Positions 43,084-50,019 of a DNA stretch of 50,019 bases are shown here, piece by piece. The stretch lies in assembly GCF_005047355.1 (NCBI RefSeq), contig NZ_SUMC01000061.1, positions 1 to 50,019 on the forward strand, given 5' to 3'. Numbering within the stretch: the first letter of the stretch is position 1; the number at the start of each line of letters is the position of its first letter. The notes under the pieces are model-generated. The model saw only the letters and a list, made by a program, of their open reading frames with translations, was not told the DNA's origin and did not search any database. This DNA comes from Actinacidiphila oryziradicis (lineage in GTDB: Bacteria; Actinomycetota; Actinomycetes; Streptomycetales; Streptomycetaceae). The position numbers were made by a program, and so were the translations under genes.

Positions 43084-43118
43084 GATATCTGATATCGGCT
43101 GCCGTAGATTTTGATATC
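43084..43118. promoter_or_regulatory. Triple GATATC operator region of vapBC-1
   Basis: Perfect hexamer palindromes GATATC occur at 43084-43089, 43091-43096 and 43113-43118, 38-72 bases before the antitoxin start. Repeated palindromes of this kind are where VapB or VapBC complexes bind to repress their own operon. Confidence 0.55.
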
Positions 43119-43155
43119 GTGGTCGTGTCGCGATGCACTGGATCGAGGAGGACAT

Positions 43156-43371
43156 ATGGCACGAACCGTCATTGACGTCAACGATGAGATGCTCGCCGAG
43201 GCGGCCGAGATCTTCGGTACCACGACGAAGGTCGCCACGGTGAATGCAGCTCTGGAGGATGCGATCAAGCGCCGGAAGCGTGCGTCGTTCCTGGGCTGGC
43301 TCGCGGAAGGCGGGCTGCCCGACCTGACCGGCCCGGTCGAGACGGCTGACGACCCGCACCAGGCCGCATGA
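43156..43371 (+). CDS. VapB-type antitoxin (module 1)
   Basis: The 71-residue protein has a ribbon-helix-helix N-terminus (ARTVIDVNDEMLAEAAEIFG, then TTTKVATVNAALEDAIKRR), as in VapB antitoxins of the type TKxxTVxxAL. The acidic C-terminal tail probably wraps the toxin. It has GGAGGA at 43146-43151 and overlaps the toxin gene by 4 bases. It represses its operon, probably at the GATATC cluster. Confidence 0.88.
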   Translation: MARTVIDVNDEMLAEAAEIFGTTTKVATVNAALEDAIKRRKRASFLGWLAEGGLPDLTGPVETADDPHQAA

Positions 43372-43784
43372 GCGACCGCTACCTCATCGACAAGTCCGCC
43401 CTTGCCCGCTACCCAAAGCCGGCTGTCCGCGCTGTGATCGACCCACTCCACAACGCGGGCCTGCTCGCCGTGTGCGGGGCTGTCGAACTGGAGGTCCTGC
43501 ACAGCGCCCGGTCCAAGACGGACGCGGAACGTATCCGCGACGAGATGCGGGGCTTCGACTGGCTCCCGACGCCCGATGAGGCCTGGGACCGTGCGCTGGA
43601 CGTGCAGACGCGGCTGATCGCTGCCGGGAACTGGAAAGCTCTGTCGGTCTCGGACCTGGTCATCGCCGCGACGGCCGAGCGCAGTGGCGCGACGGTCCTG
43701 CACTACGACGGCGACTACGACATGATCGCGAGCGTGACCGGCCAGCCGATGCGCTGGGTGGTCCCTGCCGGAACGGCCGACTGA
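43368..43784 (+). CDS. VapC-type PIN-domain ribonuclease toxin (module 1)
   Basis: The 138-residue PIN protein has the acidic active-site residues in order: Asp8 in YLIDKSA, Glu in AVELEVL, Asp in SVSDLVIAATA and Asp in HYDGDYD. The length is normal and no disruption is seen. VapC toxins cleave tRNA or rRNA when freed from VapB. It ends before an IS701 remnant. Confidence 0.9.
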   Translation: MSDRYLIDKSALARYPKPAVRAVIDPLHNAGLLAVCGAVELEVLHSARSKTDAERIRDEMRGFDWLPTPDEAWDRALDVQTRLIAAGNWKALSVSDLVIAATAERSGATVLHYDGDYDMIASVTGQPMRWVVPAGTAD

Positions 43785-43859
43785 CACGCTTCCGCACCGC
43801 TGGTCTCACCGCTCTGCTGCTCGACCCGCTGCGGGCCGGCGCACCGTCCCGGGTGGTCA

Positions 43860-44030
43860 ACGGACGGGCCGGTGCGGTCGTTGGTGGAGCTGACGTTGGC
43901 GGCTGAGCACCGGCGCGGGCACGGCGCGATGTACGACGCGCTCAACGCCGGCTGGCTGGAGCCCACCCGCTTCCGCCGCCTGCCGGCCTCGCTGCCGCTG
44001 GCCCGGGCAGGGGGGAGCGCCAGAACCTGA
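43860..44030 (+). pseudogene. IS701-family transposase, N-terminal fragment
   Basis: Fifty-six residues read RSLVELTLAAEHRRGHGAMY, then DALNAGWLEPTRFRRL and ASLPLARA, the usual beginning of streptomycete IS701 transposases. The catalytic core is missing and the frame stops. It lies between two VapBC modules. Confidence 0.62.
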
Positions 44031-44097
44031 TCGGGGCGTGGCGGACGCCAAGGCCGGACCCAGTGCGGCAAGCCCCTGCACGTTGGTGCTGCTGGGG

Positions 44098-44520
44098 TCA
44101 GGTGCTGGATGCCTCGAAGGTCTCGATCGTGCAGCGTGTTGCTCCGCTGCGCTCGATCCTGGCGTCGCTGGTGATCAGCGGAACGCCGAAGCTCTCTGCG
44201 AGGGCCACGTAATGCGCGTCGTAGACGGAGAGGTTGTTCGACAGCTCGCGTACGCGCTGCCACAGGACCAGCGTTGGGTGCAGGTCGAGAGCGAGGGCCT
44301 GGTAGTCGGTGATCGCCTTCAGTGCCTCCTTTTCTGTGATCTTCGGCTTGCACCCTCGCCGGCTGCAGGCCAACCCGAAGGCGGCCGAGGTGATCTCGTA
44401 GTCCAGTAGGCCCGGCGCTGCGAGAGTATCGGCGCGGCCCACCCGCTCACGGATCGCGGTTCCGGTCTTGCCGTGGTCGAGGAGGAAGTGCACAAGGCTG
44501 GAGCAGTCAATGACGATCAA
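44098..44520 (-). CDS. VapC-type PIN-domain toxin (module 2)
   Basis: The 140-residue protein starts MIVIDCSSLVHFLLDHG with the first catalytic Asp5. It then has Glu in LLDYEITSA, Asp in VYDAHYVALAESFG and Asp in LITSDARIE, the four acidic residues of an active PIN RNase. It overlaps the antitoxin stop by 4 bases. It is unlike module 1 in sequence, so the pair arose separately rather than by duplication. Confidence 0.9.
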   Translation of the reverse strand: MIVIDCSSLVHFLLDHGKTGTAIRERVGRADTLAAPGLLDYEITSAAFGLACSRRGCKPKITEKEALKAITDYQALALDLHPTLVLWQRVRELSNNLSVYDAHYVALAESFGVPLITSDARIERSGATRCTIETFEASST

Positions 44521-44747
44521 CGTCGGTCCCGCCCGTCCTCGATGGCGTCGAGGATGTCGGTCGTATCGAGCTCGGTGCGGGTTTCACGCTCCAGGCGTGT
44601 GGCCATCTCCGCGAGGGTGGGCTTGACAGCTTCCCGGGAGAGAAGCTCCAGGGTGTACGCCTGGAGCGACTTGCCCGCCTGTGCGGCGCGGACCTTCAGA
44701 GCGTTGACTGTGTCGTCCGGGACGTCCCGGATCGTGATCGCGGTCAT
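44517..44747 (-). CDS. FitA/VapB-type ribbon-helix-helix antitoxin (module 2)
   Basis: The 76-residue protein opens with an RHH motif (TAITIRDVPDDTVNALKVRA, AQAGKSLQAYTLELLSREA), as in FitA-like antitoxins. The C-terminal half is acidic (TTDILDAIEDG), as expected for toxin binding. A TGCA-flanked inverted pattern at 44766-44780 just upstream may be the operator. The downstream gene is the PIN toxin. Confidence 0.87.
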   Translation of the reverse strand: MTAITIRDVPDDTVNALKVRAAQAGKSLQAYTLELLSREAVKPTLAEMATRLERETRTELDTTDILDAIEDGRDRR

Positions 44748-45007
44748 GCCTTCATTTTAGCAGCAATGCAGGCGATATGCAGTCGTCAGGGGCTGGCTGT
44801 ACCGCACGCCGGTGCTGACCCAACCGTGCGGCGTGCGACACGGCCAGAGGGTGCTGGCCGTGCGTCGGCTGTCCTGCCGAGCGCGGGTCATCATCCGGCT
44901 GGCAGTGTGGAGGGGGTAGCTGATTGTGTGATCGCCGGACGGAGATCATCTCTGTGTGTCACCGTGCGATCGCGTTATGAAGCCGCGCTCGCCCTTTGAG
45001 GAGCACG

Positions 45008-45145
45008 ATGCCCGCACCCATCCCTGAGCAGAGCACGGCTGGCGAGACCTTCCGGCGCGGGGACCACCTGGTCCTGCAGGTCGGCGCCGGAACCGGGAAG
45101 ACGACGACGCTGGCGATACTCGCGGCCGGCACAACCAAATGTTCC
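45008..45145 (+). pseudogene. UvrD-like helicase, N-terminal fragment
   Basis: The frame starts MPAPIPEQSTAGETFRRGDH and continues LVLQVGAGTGKTTTLAILAA, a Walker A of superfamily I helicases with the preceding Q-like motif. It becomes unrelated right after and is overlapped by the tail of the DHFR-like gene on the other strand. Only about 45 of more than 500 residues are left. Confidence 0.6.
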
Positions 45146-45157
45146 AGCCGGCCGTGG

Positions 45158-45805
45158 TCATTCGATTCCTTCCCAGGCAGGCAGTTCGACTGCGGCGACG
45201 TCGGAGGGATGTTCTGGCCTGGTCGGGTTCCAGCGAGTGATGAGGATTCCGCAGGCGGTGGGGGTTGCATCGAGCAGGGTGAACCTGTCCCTTGCGAGGG
45301 TGTCGCCGAAGATCCGGGCCCCGTGGCCGGCGAGGCCGGGATTGACGTAGAGCTGTAGTTCGTCGACCAGGTGGTGCTGAAGCAGGGCTGCGACGAAGCC
45401 GGCGCCGCCGAAACAGATGAGGTTCCCGTCGACAGCGTGCTTGGCCTGCCGCACTGCCTCCGCGAACGACCCGTTGATCACCTTCGTGCCTGGCTGGTCG
45501 GCTACGTGGTGTTCGGTGACGACGAACTTCGGAAGCCGGCCGATACGCGCCGCGAACTCGTAGTCGGGCTCGTCCGGGTGCTGTTCGGCGGTCCGGCGCC
45601 AATGGGTCAAGTAGCCTTCGCCGGCCATCGGTCGGCTGAGCAGGATGCCCGAAGCGGAGGCGAACAGGGCGTTGAACCGGGCGCGGGCGTCAGCACTCCA
45701 GGTCCAGTTCGGTCCCCAGTCCCAAAGTTGCCACCGTGAACCGGGCACGTCGCTGTCCACGAACCCGTCAATGGACATCTGCATCTGGACGATGAGGCGA
45801 CTCAT
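45158..45805 (-). CDS. DHFR/RibD C-terminal-domain reductase
   Basis: The 215-residue protein starts MSRLIVQMQMSIDGFVDSDV, the typical opening of the RibD_C/dihydrofolate-reductase-like family. It continues with LLSRPMAGEGYLTHW, LPKFVVTEHHV, NGSFAEAVRQAKHA and ICFGGAGFVAALLQHHLVDE, LQLYVNPGLAGHG, which form the NADPH-binding fold. Its role is unknown. It is the last gene of a four-gene operon; the ATG at 45805 overlaps the preceding stop by 4 bases. Confidence 0.85.
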   Translation of the reverse strand: MSRLIVQMQMSIDGFVDSDVPGSRWQLWDWGPNWTWSADARARFNALFASASGILLSRPMAGEGYLTHWRRTAEQHPDEPDYEFAARIGRLPKFVVTEHHVADQPGTKVINGSFAEAVRQAKHAVDGNLICFGGAGFVAALLQHHLVDELQLYVNPGLAGHGARIFGDTLARDRFTLLDATPTACGILITRWNPTRPEHPSDVAAVELPAWEGIE

Positions 45806-46338
45806 CGGACGATCTCTCCCTTCCGGCCGAACATGGCAAGCAGCCTGTCCGTGTCGGTGCATTGGTCGGACGACGGCGGGTAGCTGGAGTCGAACAGTCC
45901 TTCGCGTTCGACGTTGCCCAGCACGACCGGCGCGAAGGTGAGCAGAGTGCTCACCAGATCAGCAGGTAGCGGTGCGCGTCGTCCGGTCGATTCGTTGACG
46001 TCCCAGGCGTGCACGGTGAGTTCGAAGGCACCTGTCAGTGCCGTCAATCCGATGTCCGGACGGTCGCACGGCGACCGCGAGACTGCCTGGAGCAGCCGCC
46101 GGATCTCGAACTGGACCTGCGTGCAGTCACCTTTCGGTCCGGGGCAGGGCGTGGCACCGCTGATCAGTTCGGTCAGTGCCGCAACCGAATCCGATACGTG
46201 GTGCACGAGTGTGCCGAGGTCCCACTCGGTGCACGGGGTCGGACGGGTGGGCATGACCTGCGCGGCCCCGTGGAGACTCGCGCTCATGACCTCTGCGGCG
46301 CGCGTCAGCAGGTCTAGCGGGTGCGATGTTCCGGTCAT
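45802..46338 (-). CDS. TIGR03086-family (maleylpyruvate isomerase-like, DinB-fold) metal-binding protein
   Basis: The 178-residue protein shows LDLLTRAAEVMSASLHGA, TPCTEWDLGTLVHHVSDSVA with the metal-ligand His, and LTALTGAFELTVHAWDVNES with later His/Asp ligands. This is the pattern of the TIGR03086 branch of the DinB/MDMPI fold. Such proteins are often co-encoded with ECF sigma factors and may use mycothiol; that role is inferred. It overlaps both neighbours by 4 bases. Confidence 0.84.
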   Translation of the reverse strand: MTGTSHPLDLLTRAAEVMSASLHGAAQVMPTRPTPCTEWDLGTLVHHVSDSVAALTELISGATPCPGPKGDCTQVQFEIRRLLQAVSRSPCDRPDIGLTALTGAFELTVHAWDVNESTGRRAPLPADLVSTLLTFAPVVLGNVEREGLFDSSYPPSSDQCTDTDRLLAMFGRKGEIVR

Positions 46339-47324
46339 GAGCTCGACGACGTGCGGAGGGACAGCGGGAGCCCGAAGTTCGGGAACAGCTCGTGTCCGAG
46401 GAACACCGTGATCCGAGAAATCAGTCCGTCACGTGGCTCGATGACCTGGATGCCGTGTGCCGCAAACGACCCGTCCGCCGTCTCAACGTACGTTGCCAGC
46501 GCGGGGTACCCGTTCGCGGACGTCGGAAGCGCTCGACGCCCGCAGCTGAACACTCGACGGATGTGGTGATCGAGCACAGCCGCCCGGCCGAGGAACCAGA
46601 CGGGGATCGGCGGCATCTCGTATTCCACGTCCGCCACCAGCAGCTCGGCGAGCGCCACGATGTCCGCTGACTCGAAAGCCCGCAGGTATCGATGCAGCAG
46701 GCCAGAATCCAGGTCAGGCGTCGGAACCACTCGCTCCAGGACCGGTGCGTCGCTGGCGAGGGTCGCTCGCGCTCGCTGGAGCAGGCTCCGGACGGCGGTG
46801 ACGGTGACACCCAGCAGATCAGCGACCTCCGCCGGCGTATAGCCGGCCACCTCAACCAGCATCAGGACCGCACGCTGCCGGGCGGGGAGCTTCTGGAATG
46901 CGGCGACCAGCGCCAGTCGGGTGCTGTCCCGCAGGGCCACGACCGAGGCAGGATCATCAGCCTGCCCGGCGAGATCGGACGTCGGAGCAGGCTCGAGCCA
47001 GGACACGTTGTCCAGATGCCGCAGATCAGCGTGCTCGGAGTCCGACGTGCCCGTGCCGAGACCGGACGGGAGCACGCGACGATGGGTGCTGCCGAGCGCC
47101 GTCAGGCAGGTGTTGGTGGCGATGCGATACAACCACGTCCGCAGGGATGATCGCCCGTCGAAGTTCTCGTAGCCGCGCCAGGCCCGCAGTAGCGTTTCCT
47201 GCACCAGATCCTCGGCATCGTGCAGGGACCCGACCATGCGGTAGCAGTGGGCCAGCAACTCGCTGCGATACGGATCGGCCAGTTCAGCGAAGCGTCCGCC
47301 AGCCGCGTTGCCTTCACCTGACAC
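46335..47324 (-). CDS. ECF RNA polymerase sigma factor, SigG-like, with SnoaL-like C-terminal domain
   Basis: The 329-residue protein has sigma region 2 (LLAHCYRMVGSLHDAEDLVQ, ETLLRAWRGYENFDGRSSLR, TWLYRIATNTCL) and region 4 (LPARQRAVLMLVEVAGYTPA, EVADLLGVTVTAVRSLLQRA). A SnoaL/NTF2-like domain of about 120 residues follows (LDSGLLHRYLRAFESADIVA, MPPIPVWFLGRAAV). In this ECF group the C-terminal domain takes the place of an anti-sigma factor. The GTG start at 47324 lies inside the end of the transporter gene (11-base overlap). Confidence 0.91.
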   Translation of the reverse strand: MSGEGNAAGGRFAELADPYRSELLAHCYRMVGSLHDAEDLVQETLLRAWRGYENFDGRSSLRTWLYRIATNTCLTALGSTHRRVLPSGLGTGTSDSEHADLRHLDNVSWLEPAPTSDLAGQADDPASVVALRDSTRLALVAAFQKLPARQRAVLMLVEVAGYTPAEVADLLGVTVTAVRSLLQRARATLASDAPVLERVVPTPDLDSGLLHRYLRAFESADIVALAELLVADVEYEMPPIPVWFLGRAAVLDHHIRRVFSCGRRALPTSANGYPALATYVETADGSFAAHGIQVIEPRDGLISRITVFLGHELFPNFGLPLSLRTSSSS

Positions 47325-48768
47325 CGAGTTCCCCCTCAGCGCTCACGACCGGCTGCGCAGCCGGTGTCACCTGTACTGCCGCGACCGGCCTCCGGCCAGG
47401 AGCGAACACCCCGCTCACGGCACCGGCGAACGCCATCACCGCTGACGCGGTGATCGCAGCAGAGAACCCGTTCGCGAACTCGAGCGGCGACCGATCACTG
47501 CCGTGAGCGGCAAACACCGCGGCAACAATCGCGATACCCAGTGCCCCGCCGACTTGCCTCACCGTGCTGAACGTGCCGGCGGCCTTGGCCATCAACGACA
47601 GCGGCGCCGAACTCATGACCGCAGTCTGCTGCGCAGGCATCGCCATCGACGTACCGACGCCGGCCAGCACCAGCGCCGTGACCATCTTGCCGTACGAGTC
47701 GTGGTCGTGCGCCGTGACCGCGAGCCACACCAAGCCAACGCCCTGCAGCGTCAGACCAACCGAGATCAGCCACCGTGGACCGATCCTGTCCTGCAACCGA
47801 CCGGCAACAGGTGCGATGAAGAACAGCGGCACCGTCCACGGCAGGAACCGCACTCCCGTGCCGAGCGGCGAGTAGCCCAAGCCGATCTGCAGATACTGAG
47901 CGAGGAAAAAGACGGTGCTGAACAGCGACGCAGTGAGCAGCAGCGTCGACAGGTTTCCCGCCGCGAACTCGGGGATCCTGAACAGACGCATGGGCAGCAT
48001 CGGCTGACTCACCCGCAGTTCCCAGGCGACGAACAACACCAGCACCACGCCGGCGCCGATCAGGGCGCCCAGCACCTCACCACTGGACCAGCCGGCGGCA
48101 CCCGAGCGGACCAGCCCCCACACGATCCCGAACATCGACGCGGCCGCCAGCACGAGGCCGAGCAGGTCAGGACGGGCAGGGTTTCCCTTCGTCTCGATCA
48201 GCTTGGTCGCGGCGAACGGCAGGACGACTGCGATGACCGGGAGGTTGATCCAGAAAATCCACTGCCACGCAATGCCCTGTGCGACGGCACCACCGACCAG
48301 CGGACCGCCGACCACCGCCAATCCCATGACGGCGGCGTAGATCCCCATGACAGCGCCACGCTTCTGTGGAGGCGTCGCGCCGGTGAGCAGAGCGAGGGCG
48401 GCCGGTGAGATGAGGGCCCCACCGGCGCCCTGCGCGACTCGAGCCGTGATCAGCAACCCGACGCTGGGTGCAATGGCGCATGCGGCGGAAGCCAGCGCGA
48501 AGACGACAAGACCGATCACGTAGGCCCGCTTACGTCCAATGCGGTCCCCGAGCTCCGCGCCGGGGATCATCAGTGCCGCGAAACTGAGGCTGAACGCGTT
48601 GACGGTCCACTCCAGGCTGGCCATGGAGGCGCCGAGGTCGCGGCGAATCGTCTGCAGCGCAGTGGCGACCACGAGTTGATCCAAGGCCACGATCAGGGCA
48701 GCGGCTGCCGTAATCGCAAGTACCCAGCCCAGTGACGCTCGTGGCCTCGCAGGCACGGTGACGCTCAT
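47314..48768 (-). CDS. DHA2-family MFS drug efflux transporter
   Basis: The 484-residue membrane protein has the 14-helix plan of EmrB/QacA exporters. It starts LGWVLAITAAAALIVALDQL, has motif A as PGAELGDRIGRKRAYVIGL, motif C-like GGPLVGGAVAQGIAWQWIFW and the late AVMSSAPLSLMAKAAGTFST. It probably exports an antibiotic or other hydrophobic compound using the proton gradient. ATG 48768 has AAGGA about 7 bases upstream and is preferred to the longer GTG frame. It heads the operon with the sigma factor, so the pump may share control with it. Confidence 0.91.
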   Translation of the reverse strand: MSVTVPARPRASLGWVLAITAAAALIVALDQLVVATALQTIRRDLGASMASLEWTVNAFSLSFAALMIPGAELGDRIGRKRAYVIGLVVFALASAACAIAPSVGLLITARVAQGAGGALISPAALALLTGATPPQKRGAVMGIYAAVMGLAVVGGPLVGGAVAQGIAWQWIFWINLPVIAVVLPFAATKLIETKGNPARPDLLGLVLAAASMFGIVWGLVRSGAAGWSSGEVLGALIGAGVVLVLFVAWELRVSQPMLPMRLFRIPEFAAGNLSTLLLTASLFSTVFFLAQYLQIGLGYSPLGTGVRFLPWTVPLFFIAPVAGRLQDRIGPRWLISVGLTLQGVGLVWLAVTAHDHDSYGKMVTALVLAGVGTSMAMPAQQTAVMSSAPLSLMAKAAGTFSTVRQVGGALGIAIVAAVFAAHGSDRSPLEFANGFSAAITASAVMAFAGAVSGVFAPGRRPVAAVQVTPAAQPVVSAEGELGVR

Positions 48769-48989
48769 GGTGAGTCCTTCCAGTAGGCAAGTCACTGGTA
48801 TCGACTCGCCCCAGGAGCCAGATTCATCGCTCCCATCGGCCGACGATCACCGTCCGGTGGCCGGTATCCCCGGTCGTCGCCCCCTCGTTGATCAGCAGTG
48901 ACGGAATCGGGATATGCGAGGGAGAGGCTTTGACGCAAGAGGCCAGCGAGACAGCGAGGCCGCCTTTTTCGATACAAAGGGATCACGTC

Positions 48990-49514
48990 ATGCGTGCATT
49001 GATAGCTGTGGTGGCCGCCGCGTCCGTCGTTGTTCTGGGTGGTGCCGGCGTTGCCTCCGCGACGACCGCGACGGTTCACACGGCGACCAGCAAGGCGGCG
49101 GCCTGCCAGCCCGGAACCCTCAAGGCCGTCGTGACGGGCACCCAGGCCGAGATGTCGAGCTTTGGAACCGTGCTGAAGGTCACCAACACGGGGAAGGCGA
49201 CTTGCACGATCAGCGGTTACGCCGGGCTGGCGCTGGAGGGCTCCGGCCACAAGGCGATCAAGACGACGGTGAAGCACGGCAGCACCTACTTCACCAAGAA
49301 CCCGGGCGCCCACACCGTGACCCTGAAGCACGGCCAGAGCGCCTACGCCGACCTGGCCTGGACACGCACCGGTACCCACACGGCGAACGCCAAGTACCTG
49401 CAGATCGCGCCCACCGGGAGCAACAGCCACAGCACCGTCGGCTTCTCGCACCCGCTCGACAACGGCGTGCTGACGGAGACCGCCTGGTCCACCAGCCGGC
49501 CCAAGACCAACTGA
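48990..49514 (+). CDS. Secreted DUF4232 protein
   Basis: The 174-residue protein has a Sec signal (MRALIAVVAAASVVVLGGAG, cleavage near ASA). One DUF4232 beta-sandwich domain follows: ACQPGTLKAVVTGT, LKVTNTGKATCTISGYAGLA, then HGQSAYADLAWTRTG, with two cysteines that can form the conserved disulfide. Members are common in actinomycetes and of unknown function. AAAGGGA at 48976-48982 precedes the ATG. It is divergent from the efflux operon, with a 221-base gap that must hold both promoters. Confidence 0.85.
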   Translation: MRALIAVVAAASVVVLGGAGVASATTATVHTATSKAAACQPGTLKAVVTGTQAEMSSFGTVLKVTNTGKATCTISGYAGLALEGSGHKAIKTTVKHGSTYFTKNPGAHTVTLKHGQSAYADLAWTRTGTHTANAKYLQIAPTGSNSHSTVGFSHPLDNGVLTETAWSTSRPKTN

Positions 49515-49942
49515 CACCGCGGCCCGTGCGGGGACACCGCCGGGGACAGCGGACACGTGGCAGCGTCCGCCCCCTCGCGACGCTGGCCGTGCCGACGCGT
49601 GCGGCCAGTATGCCGCAGGCCCGGTGAACGGGTGCGTCACTTGGCCTCGTGGTGCGGTCGTGCGGTTCTTCGAGCCGAGGGGGGCGTCCAGGGCCGGGCC
49701 GGGAGGTTGTCGCCCGAATCGCTGGAACAGCTGGGCGAATCCCGGTCCAGCCCGGCACCCGGCTGTCCCAGAACCCCAATTGCATGAGCGTCGTCAGATG
49801 CGATCGGCGCGGTGCCGCGTGCCAAACTCGCCACATGATTGTCTAAATGCGCGTCAGGTGAATGTGTGAGATTTTCTCAGAGAGGGCCGGGAATTTGTCG
49901 CGACCGCGCCCGCGGCCTTTTTTTGGGGGTTTCCTGGCCCGC
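49515..49942. other. Gene-free stretch after the DUF4232 gene
   Basis: Several frames stay open because of base composition, but none has a family, signal peptide or good ribosome binding site. A TGAGA/TCTCA hairpin near 49866-49880 and a T7 run near 49917-49923 after a GC-rich stem suggest transcription signals. No RNA gene was recognised. Confidence 0.4.
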
Positions 49943-49980
49943 GACAAAGCCCCCGCATCGGCCGTTGCGGGGGCTTTGTC
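49943..49980. terminator. Strong hairpin, 15-bp perfect stem
   Basis: GACAAAGCCCCCGCA and its exact complement flank an 8-base loop (TCGGCCGT). The stem is long and GC-rich; read on the minus strand it serves equally. It lies 40 bases from the window edge, so it may end a gene outside the window. Confidence 0.7.
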
Positions 49981-50019
49981 TGGGTCAGGAAGGGCTATGG
50001 CTGTGGTCAGCGGACGACG

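Overview
The window is high-GC actinomycete chromosome, most probably Streptomyces or a close relative. The reasons are the strong third-position GC bias, common GTG starts and ATGA stop/start overlaps, a conservon-type sensor kinase/Roadblock/DUF742 block, a GH18 chitinase with a DasR-like operator, and intergenic repeats and IS remnants of streptomycete type. Functions are read from motifs; no database search was possible.

Layout. 1-681 is the 3' end of cydB. 740-2815 is a graveyard of gene fragments on the minus strand (CaiB/BaiF CoA-transferase, IS110, an IS integrase, aldo/keto reductase, tyrosine recombinase, MMPL transporter). 2823-18131 is the best-organised part, a sugar-acid catabolic island. 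A FadR-type regulator, an SDR and an L-idonate-5-dehydrogenase-like enzyme run left. D-galactonate dehydratase, KDG kinase, a ribose-type ABC importer, a Gfo/Idh/MocA oxidoreductase, an SMP-30 lactonase, a KDPG-type aldolase and a secreted lectin-GH51 enzyme run right. Together they describe glycan attack, sugar uptake, oxidation to lactone, hydrolysis, dehydration, phosphorylation and cleavage to pyruvate and glyceraldehyde-3-phosphate. A nearly identical 20-bp site lies in the divergent promoter and again before the ABC operon, which suggests one regulator controls both.

18240-23200 is a second patchwork: an AbiEi antitoxin with a truncated AbiEii toxin, a DUF1259 protein, remnants of a GDSL hydrolase, a beta-helix protein and a MerR regulator, two small coupled ORFs and several perfect palindromes. 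23202-26846 is a conservon-like operon (CvnA-, CvnB- and CvnC-like) with no CvnD GTPase. 27609-29593 is a DUF485/acetate symporter pair. 29608-30536 holds two overlapping ORFs that share a 23-residue motif, at the C-terminus of one and before a truncated NTPase start in the other. This is the layout expected of an amyloid-type NLR signalling pair, here damaged. 30533-36400 carries a LysR regulator, an IS remnant, a GH18 chitinase, a truncated quinone oxidoreductase and a secreted four-cysteine protein.

36723-39850 is a fumarase/malic enzyme operon. 39851-45157 is again accessory: IS fragments, a 234-bp MITE-like element with perfect 25-bp inverted ends, a tautomerase, a VOC protein, an eccC remnant, an IS701 remnant and two opposed VapBC modules. 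45158-48768 is a tightly overlapping operon (DHA2 efflux pump, SigG-type ECF sigma factor with a SnoaL-like tail, TIGR03086 protein, DHFR/RibD-like reductase). 48990-49514 is a secreted DUF4232 protein, followed by a strong hairpin near the right edge.
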